NCBI GenBank assembly: GCA_008501835.1 | Contig: QQUB01000422.1 | Span: 1-13,678, forward strand | Direction: 5' to 3' | Source of the DNA: Bacteroidota bacterium | Lineage (GTDB): Bacteria; Bacteroidota; Bacteroidia; Chitinophagales; Saprospiraceae | DNA length: 13,678 nucleotides | Shown here: piece by piece, positions 5,575-11,694 of the stretch | Layout: every line of letters starts with the position of its first letter | How positions within the stretch are numbered: the stretch's first letter is position 1 | Made by a program: the position numbers and the translations under genes | Notes under the pieces: generated by a model | What the model saw: only the letters and a program-made list of their open reading frames with translations | What the model was told of the DNA's origin: nothing | The model's database searches: none

Positions 5575-7368
5575 TTAAAACAAACTCACAAAACCAAAGT
5601 GAACCTTTGGTTCCCCAAAATCGATCGGGTTTCCTTTCCGGCTCCCGTAGGCCAGGCTGATGCCAAAAATACCGGCTTTGGTCTCAAAGGTCAATCCCGC
5701 TCCAAATCCATAGGGTAGACTAATGGTCTCCTCCACGTTTTGAACGGTCTCTTCATCTACTCGTGCTAGGTCCCCAAAAACATAGATATAACCATTTTGG
5801 TTCAGCAGCAGCCGATATTCCAACGTCGAAACGAGGTAATTGGTTGCGAAAACGGATTCCTCATCAAAACCCCGTAATAATCTATTGCCACCAATCCGGT
5901 ATTGTTCATTGGCCAGCAACTTTTCATCAGATAACAGCAATGCGGCAGTTACTCCTGCTTTGATAGTACCTGTTTGTCCTATGGGTAAATAATAGGCTGC
6001 CTGCGCTTCAATTCTATATTGAAAAGCCCGGTTATCCAGATCATCGTATAATCCCCCAAGACCTGCATTTTCGATGAGGTTGTTACGACGTAGGTCCCTC
6101 AGGCCGGCACTGGCTCGCAGGCGGGAGGCAAAACCACTTCGTGGATTGAAGCGATAATCCAGTTTTTCAAAAGTGTATTCTATCCCGAAATTGGTTCGGC
6201 TGATGTCGAGGGTATCCGGTAGTTGCCCAGTGGTTGAAATTTTTAAGGTATCAACAGATAACAGGTTGGAAATGTGCCTTCCTCCAAAAGCTTTCAGATA
6301 ATTACTGCCACCAAAATAATACTGAGCACCAGCTTCGTATTTGATATCAATGAAGTTGGTGTCGCGGCGGTACAACTGGAAATTGAAGTCGGCGCCAAAA
6401 GGCAGTTTAAACAAGTAGGGGTAATTAAAGGCAACCTCTACCTGCTGTGTTTGTGGCCGCAATTGTTCAAATTGCAGGTAAATCTGTTCTGCCTTCCCAA
6501 ACTGGTTGTGAAAGGCTGCTTCCAGGTTTCCGTTGATCAGGACTTTGCCTTTCTGTCTTTTATTCGGTAATACCCCAATGAGGAAGTCAAAGCGGCTGGC
6601 ATTTTTCTTTTCGAGTTCCAGATGTACGGTGGCAAACCCGTTCAGAAAGCTTACGACAGGATCCTTTTTTAGCCTGATAAAGGGCAATTCCTGCAGACGA
6701 TTTTTGATCTGTAATATTTTTTCTTTGTCATAAGGCGCTCCTTGTTTTAGCCCAAGATAAAAAGTGAGATATTGCTCAGAAATATTGGCGTCTCCCTTAA
6801 GTTGGATTTTGTCGAATTGAATGTAGGCCTTTTGTTCCAGGAAAAGCCGGGCAGTGATTACACCGTCGGAAGCAGTTACGCTGTCCAGTCGAACCTTCGC
6901 GAATGGATAGCCGTGGTTTTCGGCAAAAATGAGCAGGTCGTCAAGCAGTTGAGTGGTTTCGGGAATGGAGAATAATTTATTCCGGTAATTCTTCTGGCGA
7001 AAGCCTACCTGGTTTAGCCAAAGCTCCCCAACATTGCCATCAGATAATTTCGCCCATTCATACTGAGGGCCAACATGGAGAAAAACATAAGCAAGGCTGT
7101 CCCGGAAAAGCAGTGAATCGGCTGAGGCTTCCAGGTAGGATGCTGCTCTGAGAATATTCACGAGATTTCGCACTTCTGCAAAAACAGCAAGGGAGTCCGG
7201 CAGTTCTTTTTTGTAATCTAACTTATCGACAAAATCTGCTGATTCAGAAGGGGCGAGAACCTGTAGGGTATAATTGGCTGGAGACTGAGCTGTCATGGCA
7301 ATGGACCAAAACAGCAAAACAGGCATAAGCCATGTTGCTAACCAGTATTTTAACCTTCGATAAATCAT
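5575..7368 (-). CDS. Omp85-superfamily outer-membrane protein (BamA/TamA-like)
   Basis: A 597-residue protein with a signal peptide (1-28; positive RRLK start, hydrophobic core, cleavage near TAQ-SP). Residues of about 90-180 form one or two POTRA-like modules (GYPFAKVRLDSV...GVITARLFLEQKA). About 182-254 is a clear POTRA domain (IQFDKIQLKGDANISEQYLTFYLGLKQGAPYD). From about 258 to the C-terminal Phe597 the sequence alternates beta strands and turns of a 16-strand barrel. Residues 498-503 (LLRGFD region) are the conserved [VL]RGF/Y motif of the inward-folding loop of Omp85 proteins. Length and the small number of POTRAs fit TamA-like or Bacteroidota-specific Omp85 members better than full BamA, which normally has five POTRAs. 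It presumably helps insert or export proteins at the outer membrane. A WD40 protein is encoded 16 bp downstream. Confidence 0.9.
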   Translation of the reverse strand: MIYRRLKYWLATWLMPVLLFWSIAMTAQSPANYTLQVLAPSESADFVDKLDYKKELPDSLAVFAEVRNLVNILRAASYLEASADSLLFRDSLAYVFLHVGPQYEWAKLSDGNVGELWLNQVGFRQKNYRNKLFSIPETTQLLDDLLIFAENHGYPFAKVRLDSVTASDGVITARLFLEQKAYIQFDKIQLKGDANISEQYLTFYLGLKQGAPYDKEKILQIKNRLQELPFIRLKKDPVVSFLNGFATVHLELEKKNASRFDFLIGVLPNKRQKGKVLINGNLEAAFHNQFGKAEQIYLQFEQLRPQTQQVEVAFNYPYLFKLPFGADFNFQLYRRDTNFIDIKYEAGAQYYFGGSNYLKAFGGRHISNLLSVDTLKISTTGQLPDTLDISRTNFGIEYTFEKLDYRFNPRSGFASRLRASAGLRDLRRNNLIENAGLGGLYDDLDNRAFQYRIEAQAAYYLPIGQTGTIKAGVTAALLLSDEKLLANEQYRIGGNRLLRGFDEESVFATNYLVSTLEYRLLLNQNGYIYVFGDLARVDEETVQNVEETISLPYGFGAGLTFETKAGIFGISLAYGSRKGNPIDFGEPKVHFGFVSLF

Positions 7369-7523
7369 GTTAATATTCTAATGGAGAATCAGGGTTTTTG
7401 TTGTTAGAAAGGTAGCAAAAAATGATTGACTATAGACTGAAGGCTGACTGCAAACTCCTCACCCAAACCCCTCTGCTAACTGCCGACTGAAGACTGAAGA
7501 CTGAAGACTGAAAACTGTCCTCC
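7369..7523. repeat. Spacer with a GACTGAA heptamer array (7485-7512)
   Basis: Four perfect, adjacent copies of GACTGAA occupy 7485-7512, with degenerate relatives on both sides (AACTG at 7513-7517; GACTATAGACTGAAGGCTGACTG near 7428-7450, written here with its breaks ignored). The array follows the oxyR stop codon and precedes the Omp85 gene, both on the minus strand. No clear terminator hairpin or Bacteroidota promoter was found in this spacer. Confidence 0.8.
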
Positions 7524-8453
7524 CTACCTCCAATTCACCCTCACATATCGTTTTTGGGAAAGCATCTCCTGAGGGATATTGGCCAGGATCTCTTTTCGAA
7601 CCGAATCGATCAATGCTTCCTTGGAAAAACTTTTGTGGACAACGAGGCTCACTTCTCTGACAGGTTCCGGAGCATCGAACCTTTTCACCTGACCGGTGAG
7701 GTAACATTGGTTAACTGCAAGCTCAGGAATAAGGGTGTAACCAACTCCTTCCTTGACCAGGTTGACCATTGCTTCAATGGATCCGCTTTGATAATCAAAA
7801 TTCAGTTTTTGGGTTTGACCGGAATGACCACAGATATTCAATGTTTGATCCCGGAAACAATGACCGTCGGTCAGGACGAGCAGGTTATCCAGGTCAAGAT
7901 TTTTTGGACTGATCGTTTCTTTATTTTCTAGAGGATAGTCATTGGGGAAGAATGCCAGGAATGGTTCATTGAACAGGGGGATTTCCCGGATATCACTTTC
8001 CAAAACCGGGGTAACCAGCAGGCCAATATCAAGCAGGTCATTTTTCAAGCCGGCGATGATGTCGGATGTTTGTTGTTCGTGAATGATCAGTCTGGTTTGA
8101 GGATAGGAAGCCGCAAATTTTGGCAGAAACTTTGGGAGCAGGTAAGGCGCCAGGGTAGGAATTACTCCAAGACGAAAACTTCCTTCCATGCTTTGCATCT
8201 GGTTTGAAACTAATTCCGTCAATTGTTTTACCTCACGGATAATTTGCCTTGCCTTGAGCAGTATCTTCTCTCCGGCACTCGTGGGAACAAGAGTCTTTTT
8301 CGACCTGTCGAAAATCTGTACACCGAATTCTTCTTCCAGTTTTTTTACCTGCATACTGAGCGTGGGTTGAGTGACAAAACAGTGCTCCGCTGCTTTTACA
8401 AAATGACGGTAATTATCGAGAGCTACGATATATTCCAGTTGTTGGATGGTCAT
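7524..8453 (-). CDS. oxyR: OxyR-like peroxide-sensing LysR-family activator
   Basis: A 309-residue LysR-family regulator. The frame is open to 8528, but the ATG at 8453 gives the standard LysR start (MTIQQLEYIVALDNYRHFVKAAE) and is preferred. Residues about 18-41 are the winged helix-turn-helix, followed by a linker helix and a periplasmic-binding-protein-like regulatory domain (about 90-300). In that domain GHCFRDQTLNIC places cysteines at 199 and 208, the same numbers as the redox pair of E. coli OxyR, within the conserved GHCxRD context; H198 and R201 are also kept. This makes peroxide sensing by disulfide formation very likely. The gene is divergent from dps across a 334-bp spacer with an OxyR-like site, and a peroxiredoxin gene follows dps. 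In Bacteroides fragilis OxyR is known to control dps, which fits this arrangement. Confidence 0.93.
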   Translation of the reverse strand: MTIQQLEYIVALDNYRHFVKAAEHCFVTQPTLSMQVKKLEEEFGVQIFDRSKKTLVPTSAGEKILLKARQIIREVKQLTELVSNQMQSMEGSFRLGVIPTLAPYLLPKFLPKFAASYPQTRLIIHEQQTSDIIAGLKNDLLDIGLLVTPVLESDIREIPLFNEPFLAFFPNDYPLENKETISPKNLDLDNLLVLTDGHCFRDQTLNICGHSGQTQKLNFDYQSGSIEAMVNLVKEGVGYTLIPELAVNQCYLTGQVKRFDAPEPVREVSLVVHKSFSKEALIDSVRKEILANIPQEMLSQKRYVRVNWR

Positions 8454-8655
8454 TGCCGATTGTTTAATTATGTTAAAAAATGTCTTAAAAGTTTGGGGTA
8501 TTTGTATTGCGAATATGATATAAATCACACAATTTTCTTTAGATGTAATGTTATATTTACCGAGTGAATTTTCCCTTCTTTCTTTTCCTGTTTTTTTCGA
8601 AAACCTTCTCCATTCTTTTGTGCTTTTGGGTAGGTGAAATCCGAAACCACAAGGT

Positions 8656-8691
8656 ATAAATTTTACCTATACTAGCATAGAAACAATCAAT
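8656..8691 (+). promoter_or_regulatory. Candidate OxyR operator upstream of dps
   Basis: ATAAATTTTACCTAT (8656-8670) matches the enterobacterial OxyR half-site pattern ATAGnTnnnAnCTAT with one mismatch. After a 6-nt gap (ideal is 7), ATAGAAACAATCAAT (8677-8691) matches it with two mismatches. The tandem site ends exactly at the -33 TTTG of the dps promoter, the usual place for a LysR-type activator. The left unit is embedded in a 17-bp near-palindrome (8652-8668). The consensus comes from E. coli, so its validity in this phylum is an assumption. Confidence 0.5.
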
Positions 8692-8722
8692 TTGATTTAT
8701 AAACAGGTGGGGTGTACATTTG
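8691..8722 (+). promoter_or_regulatory. dps: Bacteroidota-type promoter of dps
   Basis: TTTG at 8691-8694 and TACATTTG at 8715-8722 are separated by 20 bp and match the Bacteroidota housekeeping promoter consensus (-33 TTTG, -7 TAnnTTTG) perfectly. Transcription should start near 8729, giving a leader of about 60 nt before the dps ATG at 8788. Confidence 0.72.
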
Positions 8723-8787
8723 TAGTATAAATACAACGGACCCGATTGACCCGACACTTTTTTAACACACAAAAATTAATTGAAAAA

Positions 8788-9255
8788 ATGCAAAACACCA
8801 TTGGAATAAACCAGGTAAAAGCAGACGAATTGGTTACACAATTGAATGATTTGCTTGCCAACTATCAGTTGTATTATCAAAATTTGCGTGCCTTTCACTG
8901 GAACATTACAGGTCCCAGTTTTTTTGAACTGCATGTGAAGTTTGAGGAATTATACGACGCAGCCAATGCCTCCATCGATGAAATCGCCGAACGAATTTTA
9001 ACCCTGGAAGGACAGCCCTTGCACACCTTCTCTGACTATTTGAATGCATCAAAAATCAAAGAAGCCAAAGGGTTATCCACAGCCAAAGAAACTGTAGCAA
9101 CCGTAATCGATAACCTTGGAACACTTATCGCTCTCGAGCGTGAGATCCTCAAAAGTGCAGCTGAAGCTGACGATGAGGGAACTGTTTCCATGGTCAGCGA
9201 TTATATCAAGGAACAAGAAAAAGAAGTCTGGATGCTGCGTTCTTACGTAGGGTAA
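8788..9255 (+). CDS. dps: Dps/ferritin-like DNA-protection protein
   Basis: A 155-residue protein, typical of the Dps family, which assembles into hollow dodecamers that oxidise and store iron and shield DNA from Fenton chemistry. The frame is open from 8746, but the ATG at 8788 (MQNTIGINQ) fits family length and follows an A/T-rich leader. The ferroxidase signature is intact: His37 in FHWNITGPSFFELH, His49, Asp64 and Glu68 in DEIAER. Their 12-15-4 spacing equals that of characterised Dps proteins. The N-terminus is short, with little positive charge, so direct DNA binding through a Lys-rich tail is doubtful. It is divergent from oxyR and has its own strong promoter with an OxyR-like site. 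A peroxiredoxin gene follows 180 bp downstream. Confidence 0.95.
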   Translation: MQNTIGINQVKADELVTQLNDLLANYQLYYQNLRAFHWNITGPSFFELHVKFEELYDAANASIDEIAERILTLEGQPLHTFSDYLNASKIKEAKGLSTAKETVATVIDNLGTLIALEREILKSAAEADDEGTVSMVSDYIKEQEKEVWMLRSYVG

Positions 9256-9263
9256 GGGCTTAG

Positions 9264-9329
9264 GTTACGAGTTTCGGGTTACGGGTTTCGAGTTAGATCA
9301 GCTCAAACTGTAACTCGAAACACGTAACC
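9264..9329. repeat. Heptamer array facing an inverted copy (hairpin) behind dps
   Basis: Heptamers GTTACGA, GTTTCGG, GTTACGG and GTTTCGA run from 9264 to 9291. The segment 9277-9295 (GGTTACGGGTTTCGAGTTA) is matched by an inverted copy at 9311-9329 with one mismatch in 19 and a 15-nt loop. The structure starts a few bases after the dps stop. It could form a strong stem in the dps transcript, but no T-tract follows, so it may stabilise the 3' end and not terminate efficiently. Confidence 0.8.
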
Positions 9330-9366
9330 GACTTATAAACTAATATCAGGCCAGCCAACACCCAAA

Positions 9367-9402
9367 CGGAAAGTCGATTGATTTCCATTCAACCGACTTC
9401 CG
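9367..9402. repeat. Second inverted repeat between dps and the peroxiredoxin gene
   Basis: CGGAAAGTCGATTGA (9367-9381) pairs with TCAACCGACTTCCG (9389-9402), with one bulged base and one G-T type wobble, around a 7-nt loop. It lies 34 bp before the peroxiredoxin start. It could be a processing or attenuation element, or a boundary between the two transcripts. Confidence 0.55.
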
Positions 9403-9435
9403 GCCATTATTAATTTTTTAACACAAAAAAGTAAC

Positions 9436-10092
9436 ATGGAAGATCAAGAAATGGTAGTTAACACAATGCCACGTATTGGAGATCAGGCGCCTGATTTCAC
9501 TGCAGTAACCACAAAAGGAACCATCAAATTCTCGGACTATGCCAAGGACAAATGGCTGGTATTGTTTTCTCACCCGGCGGACTTTACCCCTGTTTGTACC
9601 ACAGAGATGAGTGGATTCGCGGTCAGAAAAAGTGAATTTGATGCCTTGAATACAGAACTCATGGGGTTGAGCATAGACAGCATACATGCTCACCTCGCAT
9701 GGGTTGACAACGTACATAAGAATACAGGAGTTTACTTTGATTTTCCGATCATCGCGGATATCGATATGAAAGTTTCCAAACTCTACGGAATGTTACAGCC
9801 AAACGAAAGTGAGACTGCTGCTGTCCGTGCGGTATTCTTTATCGATCCAAGTAAAAAGATCAGATTGATCATGTACTACCCGCTGAATGTCGGACGTAAT
9901 ATGGATGAAATTCTGAGAGTACTTGAAGCACTCCAGGTTTCTGATGAGCACAAAGTGGCTATGCCGCTGGATTGGAAAAAAGGAGAAAAAGTAATTGTAC
10001 CTCCGCCAAAGACGCTGGTGGAAATGAATGAAAGAAACGCGAATACAGAGTACGAAAAAGTAGATTTCTACCTCTGTAAAAAAGAACTGTAA
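9436..10092 (+). CDS. Prx6-type peroxiredoxin
   Basis: A 218-residue thiol peroxidase. HPADFTPVCTTE (46-57) carries the peroxidatic Cys54 with Thr51, and Arg131 (AAVRAVFFID) completes the catalytic triad. The long C-terminal part (YYPLNVGRNMDEILRVLEALQ, then DWKKGEKVIVPP) is typical of the Prx6/archaeal-type group. A second cysteine, Cys214 in FYLCKKEL, sits where many bacterial and archaeal members have a C-terminal cysteine, so a 2-Cys cycle is possible. It reduces hydrogen peroxide and organic hydroperoxides in the cytoplasm using a thiol donor. I used the ATG at 9436; Met6 or Met11 are alternatives. The leader (TTTTTTAACACAAAAAA) nearly repeats that of dps. It probably belongs to the same peroxide response, by read-through from dps or its own promoter; no clear TAnnTTTG lies upstream. 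Confidence 0.93.
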   Translation: MEDQEMVVNTMPRIGDQAPDFTAVTTKGTIKFSDYAKDKWLVLFSHPADFTPVCTTEMSGFAVRKSEFDALNTELMGLSIDSIHAHLAWVDNVHKNTGVYFDFPIIADIDMKVSKLYGMLQPNESETAAVRAVFFIDPSKKIRLIMYYPLNVGRNMDEILRVLEALQVSDEHKVAMPLDWKKGEKVIVPPPKTLVEMNERNANTEYEKVDFYLCKKEL

Positions 10093-10106
10093 ATTGAACA
10101 CCAACT

Positions 10107-10316
10107 GAGGCTGTTTCAGAAGTGAGTTTCGCGCAGATAACGTAGATAACGCAGGTGAACTAAGGAGCCTCCATGGATTTTATCCAGAGGAATGGTTCCC
10201 CTACTTTTATCAGAAATAGATACTGAAACACAAAATATCTGCGAAAATCTGAGAGACCTGCGTGTTATGAACAGTATTTCCCGAATGAGGGGAGTATTCA
10301 TTTTTGAGACAGCCTC
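10107..10316. mobile_element. 210-bp MITE-like element with 19-bp terminal inverted repeats
   Basis: GAGGCTGTTTCAGAAGTGA (10107-10125) and the inverted end at 10298-10316 (reverse complement GAGGCTGTCTCAAAAATGA) match at 16 of 19 positions. Ends of the form GAGGCTGTCTCAAAA are common in several insertion-sequence families. Inside are 9-bp direct units (GCAGATAAC, GTAGATAAC from 10133) facing inverted relatives (ATCTGCGAA, AATCTGAGA, GACCTGCGT at 10237-10263). No transposase fragment is encoded and no target duplication is obvious, so this is a non-autonomous or decayed element. It fills most of the gap between the peroxiredoxin and VOC genes; its right end is 30 bp from the VOC start. Confidence 0.55.
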
Positions 10317-10345
10317 TTTTCACTCACCTGCCAAAACCTGTTGCC

Positions 10346-11053
10346 ATGAAAATCAAAAAACTAACTCTGTCCACTTCAAACTTAAAAGATCAAATCAATT
10401 TTTATCAGAAAACTTTAGGATTTAAACTACTTAAAAGAGAAAGAGAGTACGCTGAGTTTCAAATCGGTAATTCCGTCATGCGATTTGAAGCAGCAAACGA
10501 ATCCACTCCCTATCATTTTGCCTTCAATATTCCTTCCTTCCAGGAAGCTGAAGCCTTGCAATGGCTCAGGGAAAGAGTGGAAATTCTCGATTACGAAAAT
10601 GAAGAGATTATTCCATTTGAAAACTGGAATGCACGGGCCATTTATTTTTATGATAAAGACAGGAACATCGTTGAATTTATCGCCCGCCGAAACCTGGGTT
10701 TCCAGGAGATAACACCATTCACGGCGGACAGTGTTGTTGAGATCAGTGAGATTGGATTGCCCGTGGAGGATATTGTGCCGCTTCACGATCACCTTCAATC
10801 GGAGATGGGCATTTCGGTTTATTCGGGCTCAACAGAACGTTTTTGTGCCATGGGAGATGAACGTGGGTTATTCATCATAGTCAATACCAACAAAAAGGAT
10901 TTCTGGTTCCCGACGGATGATACTCCCCTGGCAGCTGATTTCAAGATGACCATTTATAACAATGGTCAGTTATTCAACGTGACTTTTCGTAACCAAAACC
11001 TCTTTTCTCATGAACTTAAATCAAATCACTATTCCTTCCACGAACTTGCATAG
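10346..11053 (+). CDS. VOC (glyoxalase/dioxygenase fold) family protein, two-module
   Basis: A 235-residue protein. The open frame begins at 10304, but the ATG at 10346 (MKIKKLTLSTSNLKDQINFYQKTLGF) gives the standard VOC opening, and the earlier one reaches into the inverted-repeat element. Residues 1-120 form a complete beta-alpha-beta-beta-beta module ending in YDKDRNIVEFIARR, with the usual Glu. A second, weaker module begins near residue 130 (EISEIGLPVEDIVPLHDHLQSEMG). In the first strand the usual metal-binding His position appears to be Lys5, while a His (YHFAFNIP) and the Glu remain. The metal site is therefore incomplete, and catalysis of glyoxalase or dioxygenase type is uncertain. 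Its end overlaps the next VOC gene by 44 bp in another frame, suggesting translational coupling. Substrate unknown. Confidence 0.82.
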   Translation: MKIKKLTLSTSNLKDQINFYQKTLGFKLLKREREYAEFQIGNSVMRFEAANESTPYHFAFNIPSFQEAEALQWLRERVEILDYENEEIIPFENWNARAIYFYDKDRNIVEFIARRNLGFQEITPFTADSVVEISEIGLPVEDIVPLHDHLQSEMGISVYSGSTERFCAMGDERGLFIIVNTNKKDFWFPTDDTPLAADFKMTIYNNGQLFNVTFRNQNLFSHELKSNHYSFHELA

Positions 11054-11390
11054 AGCAGTTCCTTTTTATCAAAAACTTGGGTTAGAACTCATCGTGGATT
11101 CCAGTCCCCGCTACGCTCGTTTCGTCTGTCCGGACGGTGAGTCGACTTTTTCTCTTCATCACAGTGAAGCCCTCGCTTCCGGAGGAGAGGGGGTTCAAAT
11201 CTATTTCGAATGTGACAACCTCGACGAGGAAGTAAGCAGACTCAAGGCTGAAGGCCTTTCTTTTGAACACGATCCCGTCGATCAGATGTGGTTATGGCGG
11301 GAAGCAAGGCTTAAAGATCCGGATGGGCATATGATCGTGCTGTATTTTGCGGGGGAGAACAGGCTTGATCCACCTTGGAAGGTGAAATAG
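11010..11390 (+). CDS. Small single-module VOC family protein (glyoxalase/bleomycin-resistance-like)
   Basis: A 126-residue protein with one VOC module: NLNQITIPSTNLHRAVPFYQKLGLEL at the N-terminus, VQIYFECDNLDEEVSRLKAEGL in the middle, and KDPDGHMIVLYFAG at the end. The usual metal ligands (His/Gln, His, Glu) appear as Gln4, Gln and Val, so a metal-dependent reaction is unlikely; a ligand-binding or sequestering role is more plausible. Two such modules normally pair into an active dimer, and the neighbouring two-module VOC gene, overlapping by 44 bp, could supply a partner. The ATG at 11010 has no alternative that would keep the first strand. Function and substrate are unknown. Confidence 0.85.
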   Translation: MNLNQITIPSTNLHRAVPFYQKLGLELIVDSSPRYARFVCPDGESTFSLHHSEALASGGEGVQIYFECDNLDEEVSRLKAEGLSFEHDPVDQMWLWREARLKDPDGHMIVLYFAGENRLDPPWKVK

Positions 11391-11694
11391 CAAGGGAACA
11401 AGGGAATAAGAGAAAAAGGTGTGAATTCTTTGCGAACCCCGCGCTTCCTGGCACCTAAGGCGGTTAAACCAACTCACTCCCTCCCCACTTCATTATTCGG
11501 TGTTCGATATTCATTATTCGAAATTCTGCCCCGTGATTCAACTTTGAAACTTTTAATTTCTTCCTTCTTTTTTCAAAAAGAATAATCCCGCAGAGCATAA
11601 CGGAACCGCAGAATATTGAACACTGAACCTGCCTTACTGCGGCAGCAGGCAAGGTATCGAATAATAAAGTTATTAAACCAACCAGCAACCCCAC
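11391..11694. repeat. 304-bp gene-free spacer with short-period repeats
   Basis: This gap lies between converging genes. Right after the VOC stop are CAAGGGAA (11391-11398), CAAGGGAA (11399-11406) and TAAGAGAA (11407-11414), an 8-bp period. Around 11490-11525 TTATTCG, GTGTTCGATATTC and ATTATTCG recur. An inverted relative, GAATATTGAACACTGAAC, lies at 11611-11628 and resembles the reverse complement of the 11500 region. TGCCT/AGGCA arms at 11630-11651 bound a hairpin related to that at 1775-1793. An open frame across the repeats on the minus strand (11464-11694) looks spurious. No convincing terminator was found. Confidence 0.6.

Noticed and set aside
7369..7450. Promoter of the Omp85 gene at a minus-strand TACCTTTC near the 7410 region
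   Set aside because: It matches the -7 consensus in all but the last base, but no TTTG lies at the right distance upstream.
8557..8772. 71-codon minus-strand open frame in the oxyR-dps spacer
   Set aside because: It covers the dps promoter and the OxyR-like site, is extremely Lys/Arg-rich at one end, and shows no recognisable domain or leader. The regulatory reading explains the DNA better.
10116..10425. Open frames on both strands over 10116-10301 and 10192-10425
   Set aside because: They lie in the inverted-repeat element or run antisense or out of frame across the VOC gene start, with no domain signal and no transposase motif.
11464..11694. 76-codon minus-strand open frame starting next to the esterase stop
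   Set aside because: Its C-terminal half is only the translation of spacer repeats (FRIMNIEHRIM type), and nothing resembles a known protein; treated as a repeat-rich spacer.
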